The notes under the pieces were generated by a model that made no database searches, had not been told where the DNA came from, and saw only the letters and a program-made list of their open reading frames with translations. Source: Herbidospora sakaeratensis (GTDB lineage: Bacteria > Actinomycetota > Actinomycetes > Streptosporangiales > Streptosporangiaceae). From it: DNA of 64,000 bases. The translations under genes were made by a program, and so were the position numbers. The stretch's first letter is position 1. Every line of letters starts with the position of its first letter. Shown here piece after piece: positions 42,670 to 49,887 of this stretch. The stretch lies in contig NZ_BBXC01000012.1 of NCBI RefSeq assembly GCF_001570525.1, positions 438,576 through 502,575 on the forward strand, given 5' to 3'.

Positions 42670-43044
42670 TCATCCTCCGATGGCGCGGGCCAGCAGCATG
42701 CCGCAGGCTCCGGCCCCCAGGCCGCCCGCGATGCTGACCACCACGTTCGCGGCCGCCGCCAGCCGGGCGCCGTCCTCGGCCAGGCGCAGCGTCTCGTAGC
42801 TGAAGGTCGAATACGTCGTCAGCGCGCCGCAGAAGCCCGTCCCGGCCAGGGCCGTGAACGTGTGGTCGGCCGGCAGCGTGACCAGGAAGCCGAGCAGGGC
42901 CGAGCCCGTCAGGTTGACCCCGAACGTCCCCCACGGGAACACGCCGTCGTGCTTCGACTGGATCAGCCGGTCGGTCAGGTAGCGCAGGGGAGCGCCGATC
43001 GCCGCCCCCGCCGCCACGAGCAGGGCGGTCAGCAAGCCCGTCAC
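42670..43044 (-). CDS. crcB: Fluoride channel CrcB/Fluc (second subunit)
   Basis: This 124-residue protein has four membrane helices and the CrcB motifs: [50 protein letters not shown]. It forms a dual-topology channel that exports fluoride. The GTG at 43044 overlaps the DUF190 gene's stop by four bases. Together with the other crcB copy it may form a heterodimer of oppositely oriented subunits, as in organisms with paired crcB genes. Confidence 0.95.
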   Translation of the reverse strand: MTGLLTALLVAAGAAIGAPLRYLTDRLIQSKHDGVFPWGTFGVNLTGSALLGFLVTLPADHTFTALAGTGFCGALTTYSTFSYETLRLAEDGARLAAAANVVVSIAGGLGAGACGMLLARAIGG

Positions 43045-43370
43045 CGGGGCCGCCCGCCGTAGTGGCGGACCTCGACCTCGTCCACCATGACCAGGCCCTC
43101 GCCGATCAGCCCGTCGAGCTCCGGCAGGAACGCGCGTACCCGCTCGGGCTCGTCGACGATGACGATCGCCACCGGCAGGTCGTCCGACAACGACAGCAGG
43201 CGGGTGGTGTGGATGTGGTTGGAGGCGCCGTAGCCCTCGATGCCGCGGAAGACGCTGGCCCCGGCCAGCCCGGCGGCGTGGGCGCGGTGCACGATCTCGT
43301 GGTAGAGCGGCCGGTGATGACTGGTGTCGGTCTCGCCGACGAAGATGGTCAGCCGCAGCGCGGGTGTCAT
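43041..43370 (-). CDS. DUF190 family protein
   Basis: This 109-residue protein has the DUF190 pattern: [72 protein letters not shown]190 proteins have a PII/GlnB-like fold and are often encoded beside crcB, so a regulatory role on the fluoride channel is likely but unproven. The ATG at 43370 overlaps the upstream crcB stop (four bases). Confidence 0.9.
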   Translation of the reverse strand: MTPALRLTIFVGETDTSHHRPLYHEIVHRAHAAGLAGASVFRGIEGYGASNHIHTTRLLSLSDDLPVAIVIVDEPERVRAFLPELDGLIGEGLVMVDEVEVRHYGGRPR

Positions 43371-43765
43371 GTGCGCCTCCCCAGTCGCCGGGCCCCCGCC
43401 CGGGTGGCGGCCGTGCCGGCCCACACGGCGGCCAGCGCCAGCAGCGGCGTCACCACCAGGTAGACCAGCGCCGACCGGGGCACGCCGCCCGCGACCAGCA
43501 GGCCGATGTCCGCGATGTAGGTGGAGAACGTGGTGTAGCCGCCCAGCACCCCGACCCCCAGAAGGGGGCGTACCCAGGTGGGAGCGGCCCAGATCTCGGT
43601 GATGGCCACCATCAGCACGCCGATCAGCAGGCATCCGGTGACGTTGATGAACAGGGTCGTCCACGGGAACCCGGGGGCGCTCGGGAAGAGCACCCCCAGC
43701 CCGTAGCGGACGAGAGATCCCGCGACCCCTCCGGCCGAGATCGCGAGGAGGATTCGGACGGGCAT
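43367..43765 (-). CDS. crcB: Fluoride channel CrcB/Fluc (first subunit)
   Basis: This 132-residue protein has four membrane helices and the motifs [32 protein letters not shown], and [19 protein letters not shown]. It is distinct from the second copy in the same operon, which fits heterodimeric channels made of two antiparallel subunits. The ATG at 43765 follows AGGAGG. The leader contains a candidate fluoride riboswitch. Confidence 0.95.
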   Translation of the reverse strand: MPVRILLAISAGGVAGSLVRYGLGVLFPSAPGFPWTTLFINVTGCLLIGVLMVAITEIWAAPTWVRPLLGVGVLGGYTTFSTYIADIGLLVAGGVPRSALVYLVVTPLLALAAVWAGTAATRAGARRLGRRT

Positions 43766-43770
43766 CGGTT

Positions 43771-43844
43771 CCTCCTACCGGTGAAGGTAGGGACCGTCGG
43801 CAGAGATCTGCGGTTACCCGGATGGGGCGGTGGGCCCCACCACC
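43771..43844 (-). promoter_or_regulatory. Candidate fluoride (crcB-motif) riboswitch
   Basis: On the minus strand the leader of the crcB operon reads GGTGGTGGGGCCCACC (first stem-loop, from 43844), TAACCGC (43816-43810) and GCCGACGGTCCCTACC (43801-43786). These match in order the conserved parts of the fluoride aptamer (GGnGAUGG...CC, AACCGC, GCUGAUGGC-CCUAC) with GC-favouring changes. The following CTACC-TTCACC-GGTAG hairpin (43790-43775) overlaps the AGGAGG ribosome site (43776-43771), a possible translation switch. Confidence 0.65.
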
Positions 43845-43857
43845 GCTCAGAACCCCA

Positions 43858-44109
43858 CTATATCGACTGGCCCATCGTCGCCAGGCGACGCTTGACCTCG
43901 ATCACCGAAGGGTTGGTCGCCGCGCTGCCGTCGGGGAACACGACGGTCGGGACCACGCGGTTGCCCTTGTTGACACTCTCGACGAACGACGCCGCCTGGG
44001 GGTCGGCCTCGACGTCGACCTCCTCATAAGCGATGCCTTCGCGGGTCAGCTGGCTCTTGAGCCGCTTGCAGGGCCCACACCACGAAGCGGTGTATACCGT
44101 GAGCGCCAT
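43858..44109 (-). CDS. mrx1: Mycoredoxin
   Basis: This 83-residue glutaredoxin-like protein has the redox motif W10-C11-G-P-C14, followed by [19 protein letters not shown], the cis-Pro stretch [10 protein letters not shown] and a final TNPS. In actinobacteria such proteins use mycothiol to reduce mixed disulfides. The gene lies next to nudC and uvrD2, as Rv3198A does in M. tuberculosis. The usual mycoredoxin motif is C-x-x-C; both cysteines are kept here. Confidence 0.9.
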   Translation of the reverse strand: MALTVYTASWCGPCKRLKSQLTREGIAYEEVDVEADPQAASFVESVNKGNRVVPTVVFPDGSAATNPSVIEVKRRLATMGQSI

Positions 44110-44168
44110 TGTCGTCCCTTTCTGTCGGCAGTCATTGCCAACACGACGGATGGTGCTCATCTTCCCAT

Positions 44169-45104
44169 CTAGTACGCGAGATGTCCGATCACCCACGCCT
44201 GGATCGTCTCGGCGACGCCGGGCTCCCGGAACAGGGGCGAGCTGTGGTAGCGGCCGGGGTAGGACCGGACCGACATGTCGACGCCGTAGACGGCGAGCGA
44301 CTCGCGCAGCAGCTCGCTCTGGTAGGGCGGCACGAACTCGCGGGCCGAGTGGACGCTGAGCATCGGCGCGTCGCCGTAGGAGGCGTGGAACGGCACCTCC
44401 ATGCTCGACCAGATCCGGGGGCACTTGTTGGGGCCGCAGCCCCCGGCCAGGGCCACCGCCGCCTGGCGCAGCTTGCGCTGCTCGTGGGTGGCGCCGTGGC
44501 CGCCGTCAGAGTAGGCGGTCAGCGGGGAGATCACCGGCGAGACGCCGACGACGGCCCGTAACCCGGGCTGCCCGTCGCCGTAGGTGCCCACCGACGCCGC
44601 GATGTGCCCGCCGGCCGAGAAGCCGATGATCGCGTAGCGGTTGGGGTCGAGGCCGAACTCCGAGGCCATGCGCCGGGTGGTCGCGATGGCCTCAAGGGCG
44701 TCGTCGCGCTGCGCCGGCCACCGCGCGTCGCCGGAGAGCCGGTAGTTGACGTTGACCACGACGTAGCCGAGGTCGAAGTAGCTGCGGGTGACGGCCTTCA
44801 TGTACGCCTTGTCGCCGCCCGACCACCAGCCGCCGTGGATCATGAACACGACCGGGCGGATCAGCGGGTCGTTGGCGCGCCAGTAGACGTCCATGCGCTG
44901 CTTCACGTGGCGGCCGTACTTCACGAGCGTCTTGCGCTCCTGCACCGGCGGCGGCGTGGACGACGTGGTCGGCGAAGGCGAGGAGACCGGCGTCGGCGAG
45001 GCCGTGGCGGCCGGCTGCGGGCTGACGGCGTGCGCCCCCGCGCTCATGGGAGCGCAGAGGACGGCGGCGAGTGCGAGCGCACCGGCGACGGCCGCTTTCT
45101 TCAA
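44169..45104 (-). CDS. Secreted alpha/beta-hydrolase (BD-FAE/esterase-like)
   Basis: This 311-residue protein starts with TTG at 45104 (GGGGAGG 11 bases upstream). It has a signal peptide (to about AGA24), a Pro/Ser/Thr linker (about 28-55) and an esterase domain with MIHGGWWSGGDK (oxyanion hole), VNVNYRLSGDARWPAQRDD, GFSAGG (nucleophile), MLSVHSAREFVPP, and a final His in GRYHSSPLF. This is the pattern of hormone-sensitive-lipase/feruloyl-esterase-like carbohydrate esterases. It interrupts the mycoredoxin-uvrD2 pair and has no equivalent at this place in mycobacteria, as far as I recall. Confidence 0.85.
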   Translation of the reverse strand: MKKAAVAGALALAAVLCAPMSAGAHAVSPQPAATASPTPVSSPSPTTSSTPPPVQERKTLVKYGRHVKQRMDVYWRANDPLIRPVVFMIHGGWWSGGDKAYMKAVTRSYFDLGYVVVNVNYRLSGDARWPAQRDDALEAIATTRRMASEFGLDPNRYAIIGFSAGGHIAASVGTYGDGQPGLRAVVGVSPVISPLTAYSDGGHGATHEQRKLRQAAVALAGGCGPNKCPRIWSSMEVPFHASYGDAPMLSVHSAREFVPPYQSELLRESLAVYGVDMSVRSYPGRYHSSPLFREPGVAETIQAWVIGHLAY

Positions 45105-45253
45105 GGGTCTGAAACCTCCCCGCGCGGCCCCCGTCGTGCCCTCCGGGGACGCTCCCTCTTTGCCTTCGGCGACCCGGCTCTTGAGACGCGCTTGGCCGGG
45201 TGCTGGAAGGATGATGCCAGCAGATCACCCGCCGCGCACGTTGGAGGCCGCAT

Positions 45254-47296
45254 TTGGACGTCCTTTCGGGCCTCGATCCCGAACAGCGGGCGGTGGCCGA
45301 AACGCTGCGGGGTCCGGTGTGCGTGCTGGCCGGAGCAGGTACCGGCAAGACTCGGGCGATCACCCACAGAATCGCCCATGCGGTACGAACCGGTATCGCC
45401 GACGCGCCGAGCGTGCTCGCTGTGACGTTCACCACCCGGGCCGCCGGAGAGCTCCGCCACCGGCTGCGCGAACTGGGCGCCCCGGGCGTGCAGGCCCGTA
45501 CCTTCCACGCCGCCGCGCTGCGCCAGCTCACCTACTTCTGGCCGCGCGTCATCGGCGGCGACGCCCCCCAGGTGATCGAGTCGAAGCTGCCGCTGCTGGT
45601 CGAGGCGGCCCGCATGCTGCGCCGCAACCCCGACCGCGCCGAACTCCGCGATGTCGCCAGTGAGATCGAGTGGGCCAAGGTCACCCAGCACGCGCCCGAG
45701 GACTATCCGGCCGCCGCCCTGAAGGCCCGCCGCACCCCGCCGATCCCGGCCGACGACGTCGCCCGCCTCTTCGACCAGTACGAGAAGCTGCGCCGCGCCC
45801 GCCACCTGGTCGACTTCGAGACCATCCTCGAACTCACCGCGGCCGTGATGACCGAGCACCGCGAGGTCGCCAACCAGATCCGGTCGCAGTACCGCTACTT
45901 CGTGGTCGACGAATACCAGGACGTCAACCCGCTCCAGAAGCTGCTGCTCGACACCTGGCTCGGCGGCCGCGACGACGTCTGCGTCGTCGGCGACCCCAAC
46001 CAGACGATCTACAGCTTCACCGGCGCCAGCCCCCACTTCCTGACGAGCTTCGGCGTCGAACACCCGGGCGCGGCGGTGGTGAAGCTGGTCCGCGACTACC
46101 GCTCGACCCCCGAGGTCGTCACCCTGGCCAACCGGGTGATGGCCCGCAGCCCCCACCGGCTGGAGCTGGTCGCCCAGCGCGAGCGGGGCCCCGAGCCGGT
46201 CTTCACCGAATACGACGACGAGCCCGCCGAGGCCATGGGCGTGGCGCTCCGGGTCAAGAAGCTGATGGCCGACGGGGTGCCGACCAGGGAGATCGCGGTC
46301 CTGTTCCGGGTGAACGCCCAGTCGGAGGCGTACGAACAGGCCTTCACCCAGGCCGGCGTGCCCTATCTGCTGCGCGGCGCCGAGCGTTTCTTCGAACGTC
46401 CCGAGGTGCGCCAGGCGGTCGTGCTGCTGCGCGGCGCGGCCCGTTCCGCCAACGACGAGGAGCCGCTGGCGCCGGCCGTCCACGCGATCCTGGCCGGCAT
46501 CGGCCTGACCCCCGAGCGGCCCGGCGGCGGCGCCGCCCGCGCCAAGTGGGAGTCGCTGAACGCCATCGCCGAACTCGCCGAAGACCTGGCCGCCAAGGGC
46601 GGCGACCTGCCCGCGTTCGTCGCCGACCTCGAACGCCGCGCCGCCGAGCAGCACGCCCCGCCGGTCGAGGGCGTCACCCTGGCCTCGCTCCACGCCGCCA
46701 AGGGCCTCGAATGGGACGCCGTCTTCCTGATCGGCCTCACCGAGGGCATGCTCCCGATCGTGTACGCCGAGACTCCCGACCAGATCGAGGAGGAACGCCG
46801 CCTCCTCTATGTGGGCATCACCCGGGCCCGCGTCCACCTCAACCTGTCGTGGGCGCTGGCCCGCTCCCCGGGCGGCCGGAGGTCGCGCCGCCCGTCGCGT
46901 TTCGTGGAGTCGCTGGCCGGCACGCCGGCGACCCAGCCCTCCTTCCCCTCCCCGCAGCCCGCCCGCCGCAGCGTCGCCGCCCCCGCGACCTGCCGGATCT
47001 GCGCCCGCACGCTGGCCACCGGCCCCGAGCAGAAGCTCGGCCGCTGCGCGACCTGCCCCGCCGAGTACGACGAGGCGCTGCTGGAGGAACTGAAGGCGTG
47101 GCGCGCCGAGGCGGCCAAAGAGGCCAAGGTGCCGAGCTACGTCGTCTTCACCGACGTCACCCTGCAGGCCATCGCCGAACGCGCCCCCGCGACCGAGGAG
47201 GCCCTCCTCGCCATAGCCGGGATCGGCCGCGTCAAACTGGAGCGATACGGTCAAGCCGTACTCTCCCTCGTCCGACGCCGTCTGGAGGCCTCGTGA
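45254..47296 (+). CDS. uvrD2: ATP-dependent DNA helicase UvrD2
   Basis: This 680-residue protein is a UvrD-type helicase: LAGAGTGKT, VVDEYQDVNPLQ, GDPNQTIYSFTGA, LVRDYRSTPEVV, SLHAAKGLEWDAV and EERRLLYVGITRAR. After the motor it has a four-cysteine motif (CRICARTL ... CATCP) and a C-terminal HRDC domain (about 600-680). That order is the mark of mycobacterial UvrD2, whose helicase activity needs the tetracysteine motif and which is essential in M. tuberculosis. TTG at 45254 is the start that gives the family's N-terminus. The thioesterase start overlaps its stop. Confidence 0.95.
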   Translation: MDVLSGLDPEQRAVAETLRGPVCVLAGAGTGKTRAITHRIAHAVRTGIADAPSVLAVTFTTRAAGELRHRLRELGAPGVQARTFHAAALRQLTYFWPRVIGGDAPQVIESKLPLLVEAARMLRRNPDRAELRDVASEIEWAKVTQHAPEDYPAAALKARRTPPIPADDVARLFDQYEKLRRARHLVDFETILELTAAVMTEHREVANQIRSQYRYFVVDEYQDVNPLQKLLLDTWLGGRDDVCVVGDPNQTIYSFTGASPHFLTSFGVEHPGAAVVKLVRDYRSTPEVVTLANRVMARSPHRLELVAQRERGPEPVFTEYDDEPAEAMGVALRVKKLMADGVPTREIAVLFRVNAQSEAYEQAFTQAGVPYLLRGAERFFERPEVRQAVVLLRGAARSANDEEPLAPAVHAILAGIGLTPERPGGGAARAKWESLNAIAELAEDLAAKGGDLPAFVADLERRAAEQHAPPVEGVTLASLHAAKGLEWDAVFLIGLTEGMLPIVYAETPDQIEEERRLLYVGITRARVHLNLSWALARSPGGRRSRRPSRFVESLAGTPATQPSFPSPQPARRSVAAPATCRICARTLATGPEQKLGRCATCPAEYDEALLEELKAWRAEAAKEAKVPSYVVFTDVTLQAIAERAPATEEALLAIAGIGRVKLERYGQAVLSLVRRRLEAS

Positions 47297-48159
47297 ACTC
47301 CGCCCTCAAGGAGTTGCTCGACCTGCTCGACCTGGAGCAGATCGAACTCGACATCTTCCGCGGCCGCAGTCCCGAGGAGCGCATCCAGCGGGTCTTCGGC
47401 GGCCAGGTCGCCGCCCAGGCCCTCATGGCGGCGGCCCGCACGGTCGGCGCCGAACGCCAGGTCCACTCGCTGCACGCCTACTTCATCCGGCCGGGCGACC
47501 CGGCGATCCCGATCGTCTACACGGTCGACCGCGTGCGCGACGGCCGCTCGTTCAGCACCCGCCGGGTGGTCGCCGTCCAGCACGGCAAGGTCATCTTCAC
47601 CATGTCGGCCTCCTTCCACATCGAGGAGGAGGGCGTGCACCACCAGGCGGCGGTGATGCCCGACGTACCGAGCCCCGAAAGCCTGGCCCCCCTCCAGGAC
47701 CGGCTGCGCAAACTCATCGGCGACGACCCCGAGTGGTCGGGCTGGTTGTCGCGCCCCCGCCCCCTCGACGCCCGCTACGTCACCCCGCTGACGTGGGAGG
47801 CCAACCGCGACCCGAGCCTGATCGGCCCGGAGAACCAGGTCTGGTTCCGCTACGACGCCGACCTGCCCGACGACCCGCTGCTCCATGTCGTGCTGGCCGC
47901 CTACGCCTCCGATTACACCCTCGTCGACACGGTGCTGCTCGCCCACGGCCTGGCGTGGGGCCCGTCGAACATCTCCGGCGCCTCTCTCGACCACGCGATG
48001 TGGTTCCACCGCAGGTTCCGCGCCGACGACTGGATCCTGTACGCGCAGGAATCCCCCTGGTCCGGTGGCGCCCGCGGCCTCGCCCAGGGGCAGATGTTCA
48101 CCGCGTCCGGAGAGCTGGCCGTGTCGGTCGTCCAGGAGTGCCTCATCCGGGTTGGCTGA
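47293..48159 (+). CDS. tesB: Acyl-CoA thioesterase II (TesB-like)
   Basis: This 288-residue protein is a double hot-dog thioesterase: IFRGRSPEERIQRVFGGQVA, SLHAYFIRPGDPAIPIVY, RDGRSFSTRRVVAVQHGKVI, AYASDYTLVDTVLLAHG (Asp of the catalytic trio) and SLDHAMWFHRRFRADDWILY with GARGLAQGQMFTASGELAVS. It hydrolyses acyl-CoA to fatty acid and CoA. The GTG overlaps the uvrD2 stop (GTGA), indicating one transcript. Confidence 0.95.
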   Translation: MNSALKELLDLLDLEQIELDIFRGRSPEERIQRVFGGQVAAQALMAAARTVGAERQVHSLHAYFIRPGDPAIPIVYTVDRVRDGRSFSTRRVVAVQHGKVIFTMSASFHIEEEGVHHQAAVMPDVPSPESLAPLQDRLRKLIGDDPEWSGWLSRPRPLDARYVTPLTWEANRDPSLIGPENQVWFRYDADLPDDPLLHVVLAAYASDYTLVDTVLLAHGLAWGPSNISGASLDHAMWFHRRFRADDWILYAQESPWSGGARGLAQGQMFTASGELAVSVVQECLIRVG

Positions 48160-48190
48160 ACCCGGAAAATTTCTGTGTAATCGCAGGTCG

Positions 48191-48228
48191 AAAATGTGTT
48201 GCCCACTCGGCAGGTTGCCGTTTAGGGT
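48191..48228 (+). promoter_or_regulatory. whiB7 promoter, WhiB7-autoregulated type
   Basis: A TTGCCC -35 (48199-48204), an 18-base spacer and a TAGGGT -10 (48223-48228) are seen. An AT-rich AAAAT (48191-48195) lies exactly three bases before the -35. That spacing is the reported binding arrangement for WhiB7 with the primary sigma factor, so the promoter is probably self-activated. Transcription would begin near 48235. Confidence 0.75.
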
Positions 48229-48292
48229 CATGCACATGCGAGTCGGACGCTACTGTCCGGCCCCCCGAGAAAGTCACCAGGAGGTGAGCCCA

Positions 48293-48511
48293 GTGCTGAG
48301 CATCAGAATCTCGACCGCCACGCCGTGGCTCACCGTCGCATGCCCTGCCACCGATGCCGCCGCTTATGGCCCGCAGGCCAAACTGCGCGTCGATGGCGCC
48401 TTCGCGCCGAACCAGCTAGTCCGGCGTATGCGTATCGAGCAGACCAGCCACACCACCACCGGTGGAGTGGGGCGTCCGCGTCCTGCCTGGAGTAGACCAG
48501 TCACAACCTGA
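48293..48511 (+). CDS. Upstream ORF (leader peptide) of whiB7
   Basis: This 72-codon ORF starts with GTG at 48293 behind a near-perfect ribosome site (AGGAGGTGAG, 48279-48288). An in-frame ATG at 48236, seven bases after the promoter's -10, would give 91 residues and a leaderless start. The peptide ends PAWSRPVTT, with a W-x-x-P pattern near its stop like the WxEP motif reported for whiB7 leader peptides. The last codons (TGG-AGT) lie in the left arm of the antiterminator. Ribosome slowing here would let whiB7 be read. Confidence 0.65.
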   Translation: MLSIRISTATPWLTVACPATDAAAYGPQAKLRVDGAFAPNQLVRRMRIEQTSHTTTGGVGRPRPAWSRPVTT

Positions 48512-48571
48512 CCGGTCAGTCAGCCTCCAGGCCGCGGATCCCCACATCGGATCCGCGGCCTTCGTGTTTTT
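48485..48571 (+). terminator. whiB7 attenuator: terminator with competing antiterminator
   Basis: Terminator: GGCCGCGGATCC (48530-48541), loop CCACATC, GGATCCGCGGCC (48549-48560), then TTCGTGTTTTT, a rare U-rich tail for this GC content. Antiterminator: GCCTGGAG (48485-48492) pairs with CTCCAGGC (48525-48532), which uses the first three bases of the terminator stem. A self-complementary TGACCGGTCA (48509-48518) lies between. The terminator lies 65 bases before the whiB7 start. Confidence 0.85.
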
Positions 48572-48635
48572 CCCGGCCCGTATCCCCCCACTGCAGAGGA
48601 CAACGACCAACCCGATTCACAAAGAGGTGACGCAG

Positions 48636-48899
48636 ATGGCGGCCCCGGTCATGGACCTGATCGAAGCCGAGATCCCCTGTCGTACCGACCCCGACCTCTG
48701 GTTCGCCGAGTCTCCCGAAGACGTCGAGTTCGCCAAGGCGCTCTGCGGCGGCTGCCCCATCAGGGAGACCTGCCTGGCCCGGGCCCTCGAGCGTGAGGAG
48801 CCCTGGGGCGTCTGGGGCGGCGAGCTGATCCTGCGAGGCACCGTGGTTCCGCGCAAGCGGCCCCGTGGTCGTCCCCGCAAGACCCCGCTCCCGCTCTGA
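48636..48899 (+). CDS. whiB7: WhiB7-family transcriptional activator of drug resistance
   Basis: This 87-residue protein has the four WhiB cysteines (C15, C37, C40, C46) for a 4Fe-4S cluster, the GVWGGE turn (58-63) that contacts sigma, and a C-terminal AT-hook (PRGRPRK, about 76-82) found only in WhiB7. It activates promoters with an AT-rich element before the -35 and switches on intrinsic resistance to ribosome inhibitors. ATG at 48636 follows AAAGAGGTG. It lies beside uvrD2 and an ABC1 kinase gene, as in M. tuberculosis. Confidence 0.95.
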   Translation: MAAPVMDLIEAEIPCRTDPDLWFAESPEDVEFAKALCGGCPIRETCLARALEREEPWGVWGGELILRGTVVPRKRPRGRPRKTPLPL

Positions 48900-48951
48900 C
48901 GAACGACCGACAGACAACCCGACCCGAAGACCTGCAGAAAAGAGAAGTGCG

Positions 48952-49134
48952 ATGACCTTCCACACCTCCACCGCGCCACATCTGTTCCAGGAACTGGTAG
49001 ATGAGCGAATACGAGGGCTCCAGCGGGAAGCCGCGGAGCACCGCCTCGCCAGCCGGGTGGCCAACGCGAACAAAGCCCGCGAGCGGGCCGCCCGCGCCAC
49101 CGCCGCCCTCCAGGCGGCACTGTCGAGGCTCTAA
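48952..49134 (+). CDS. Small helical hypothetical protein downstream of whiB7
   Basis: This 60-residue protein (MTFHTSTAPHLFQELVDERI at its start) is nearly all helix, rich in Arg and Ala (LASRVANANKARERAARATA). It begins 52 bases after whiB7 and ends just before a strong hairpin, so it is probably read from the whiB7 promoter. I do not recognise a family. The ribosome site is weak (AGAGAAG). Confidence 0.6.
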   Translation: MTFHTSTAPHLFQELVDERIRGLQREAAEHRLASRVANANKARERAARATAALQAALSRL

Positions 49135-49149
49135 CGGCCACTTGTAGAA

Positions 49150-49185
49150 AAAGGCCCGGGTGTACCACTACACACCCGGGCCTTT
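49150..49185 (+). terminator. Perfect 14-bp terminator of the whiB7 unit
   Basis: AAAGGCCCGGGTGT (49150-49163) pairs with ACACCCGGGCCTTT (49172-49185) around an eight-base loop. It lies 15 bases past the stop of the small helical protein gene, and with A and T runs at its ends it can work on both strands. Confidence 0.9.
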
Positions 49186-49201
49186 CTGCATGCTGCTGGC
49201 C

Positions 49202-49876
49202 ATGACCGACTTCCTCGCCACCACCCGGGCGGCCTACGACACCGTCGCCGCCGACTACGCCCGCGACATCCCGGAGCGTTACCACTCCAGCCCGCTGGCC
49301 CACGCGATGATCCCGGTCTTCGCCGAACTGGTGACCGCCGGGGGAGGCGGCCCGGTGGCGGACGTCGGCTGCGGCCCCGGCCACGTGACCGCCCACCTGT
49401 CCACGCTGGGCGTGACCGCGTTCGGCGTCGACGTGTCACCGGAGATGATCGCTCTCGCCCGGGCGGCCCACCCGGACCTGCGTTTCGAGGTGGGCACGAT
49501 GAACGCCCTCACCGCCGCCGACGCGACGCTGGCGGGCGTGGTGGCCAACTACTCCATCATCCACACCCCGCCCGAGGCCCTCCCCGCGACCTTCGCGGAA
49601 TTCCACCGCGTGCTCGCCCCCGGCGGCCACCTGTTGCTCGGCTTCCGGGCCTACGACGACGCCACCCGCCTGGGCGAACTCTTCGACCACTCGGTGACCC
49701 CGGCCCACCGCTATTCCCCCGACCGCATCGCGGCCTTACTCGGCGAGGTGGGCCTGACCGAAGTGGCCAGGCTGACCATCGCCCCCGGCGAGGACGCCAA
49801 ACGGGGCTTCCCGCAGGCGTACCTCATCGCCCGCCGCCCGATCGAGGTCCCGGACGACCACGTCTCGGCGCGATGA
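49202..49876 (+). CDS. Class I SAM-dependent methyltransferase
   Basis: This 224-residue protein has the SAM-binding GxGxG motif VADVGCGPGHVTAHL (about 60-74), the acidic end of strand 2 in FGVDVSPEMI, and the motif IV region VVANYSIIHTPPE. It is a small-molecule type methyltransferase with unknown substrate. ATG at 49202 lies 16 bases past the terminator; an in-frame GTG inside the hairpin is not used. Its nearness to whiB7 raises the idea of a resistance role, but nothing in the sequence shows this. Confidence 0.8.
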   Translation: MTDFLATTRAAYDTVAADYARDIPERYHSSPLAHAMIPVFAELVTAGGGGPVADVGCGPGHVTAHLSTLGVTAFGVDVSPEMIALARAAHPDLRFEVGTMNALTAADATLAGVVANYSIIHTPPEALPATFAEFHRVLAPGGHLLLGFRAYDDATRLGELFDHSVTPAHRYSPDRIAALLGEVGLTEVARLTIAPGEDAKRGFPQAYLIARRPIEVPDDHVSAR

Positions 49877-49887
49877 TCACTACCGGA

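Noticed and set aside
49160-49201. An upstream start for the methyltransferase at GTG 49160
   Set aside because: It lies within the perfect terminator hairpin; ATG at 49202 gives the normal N-terminus.
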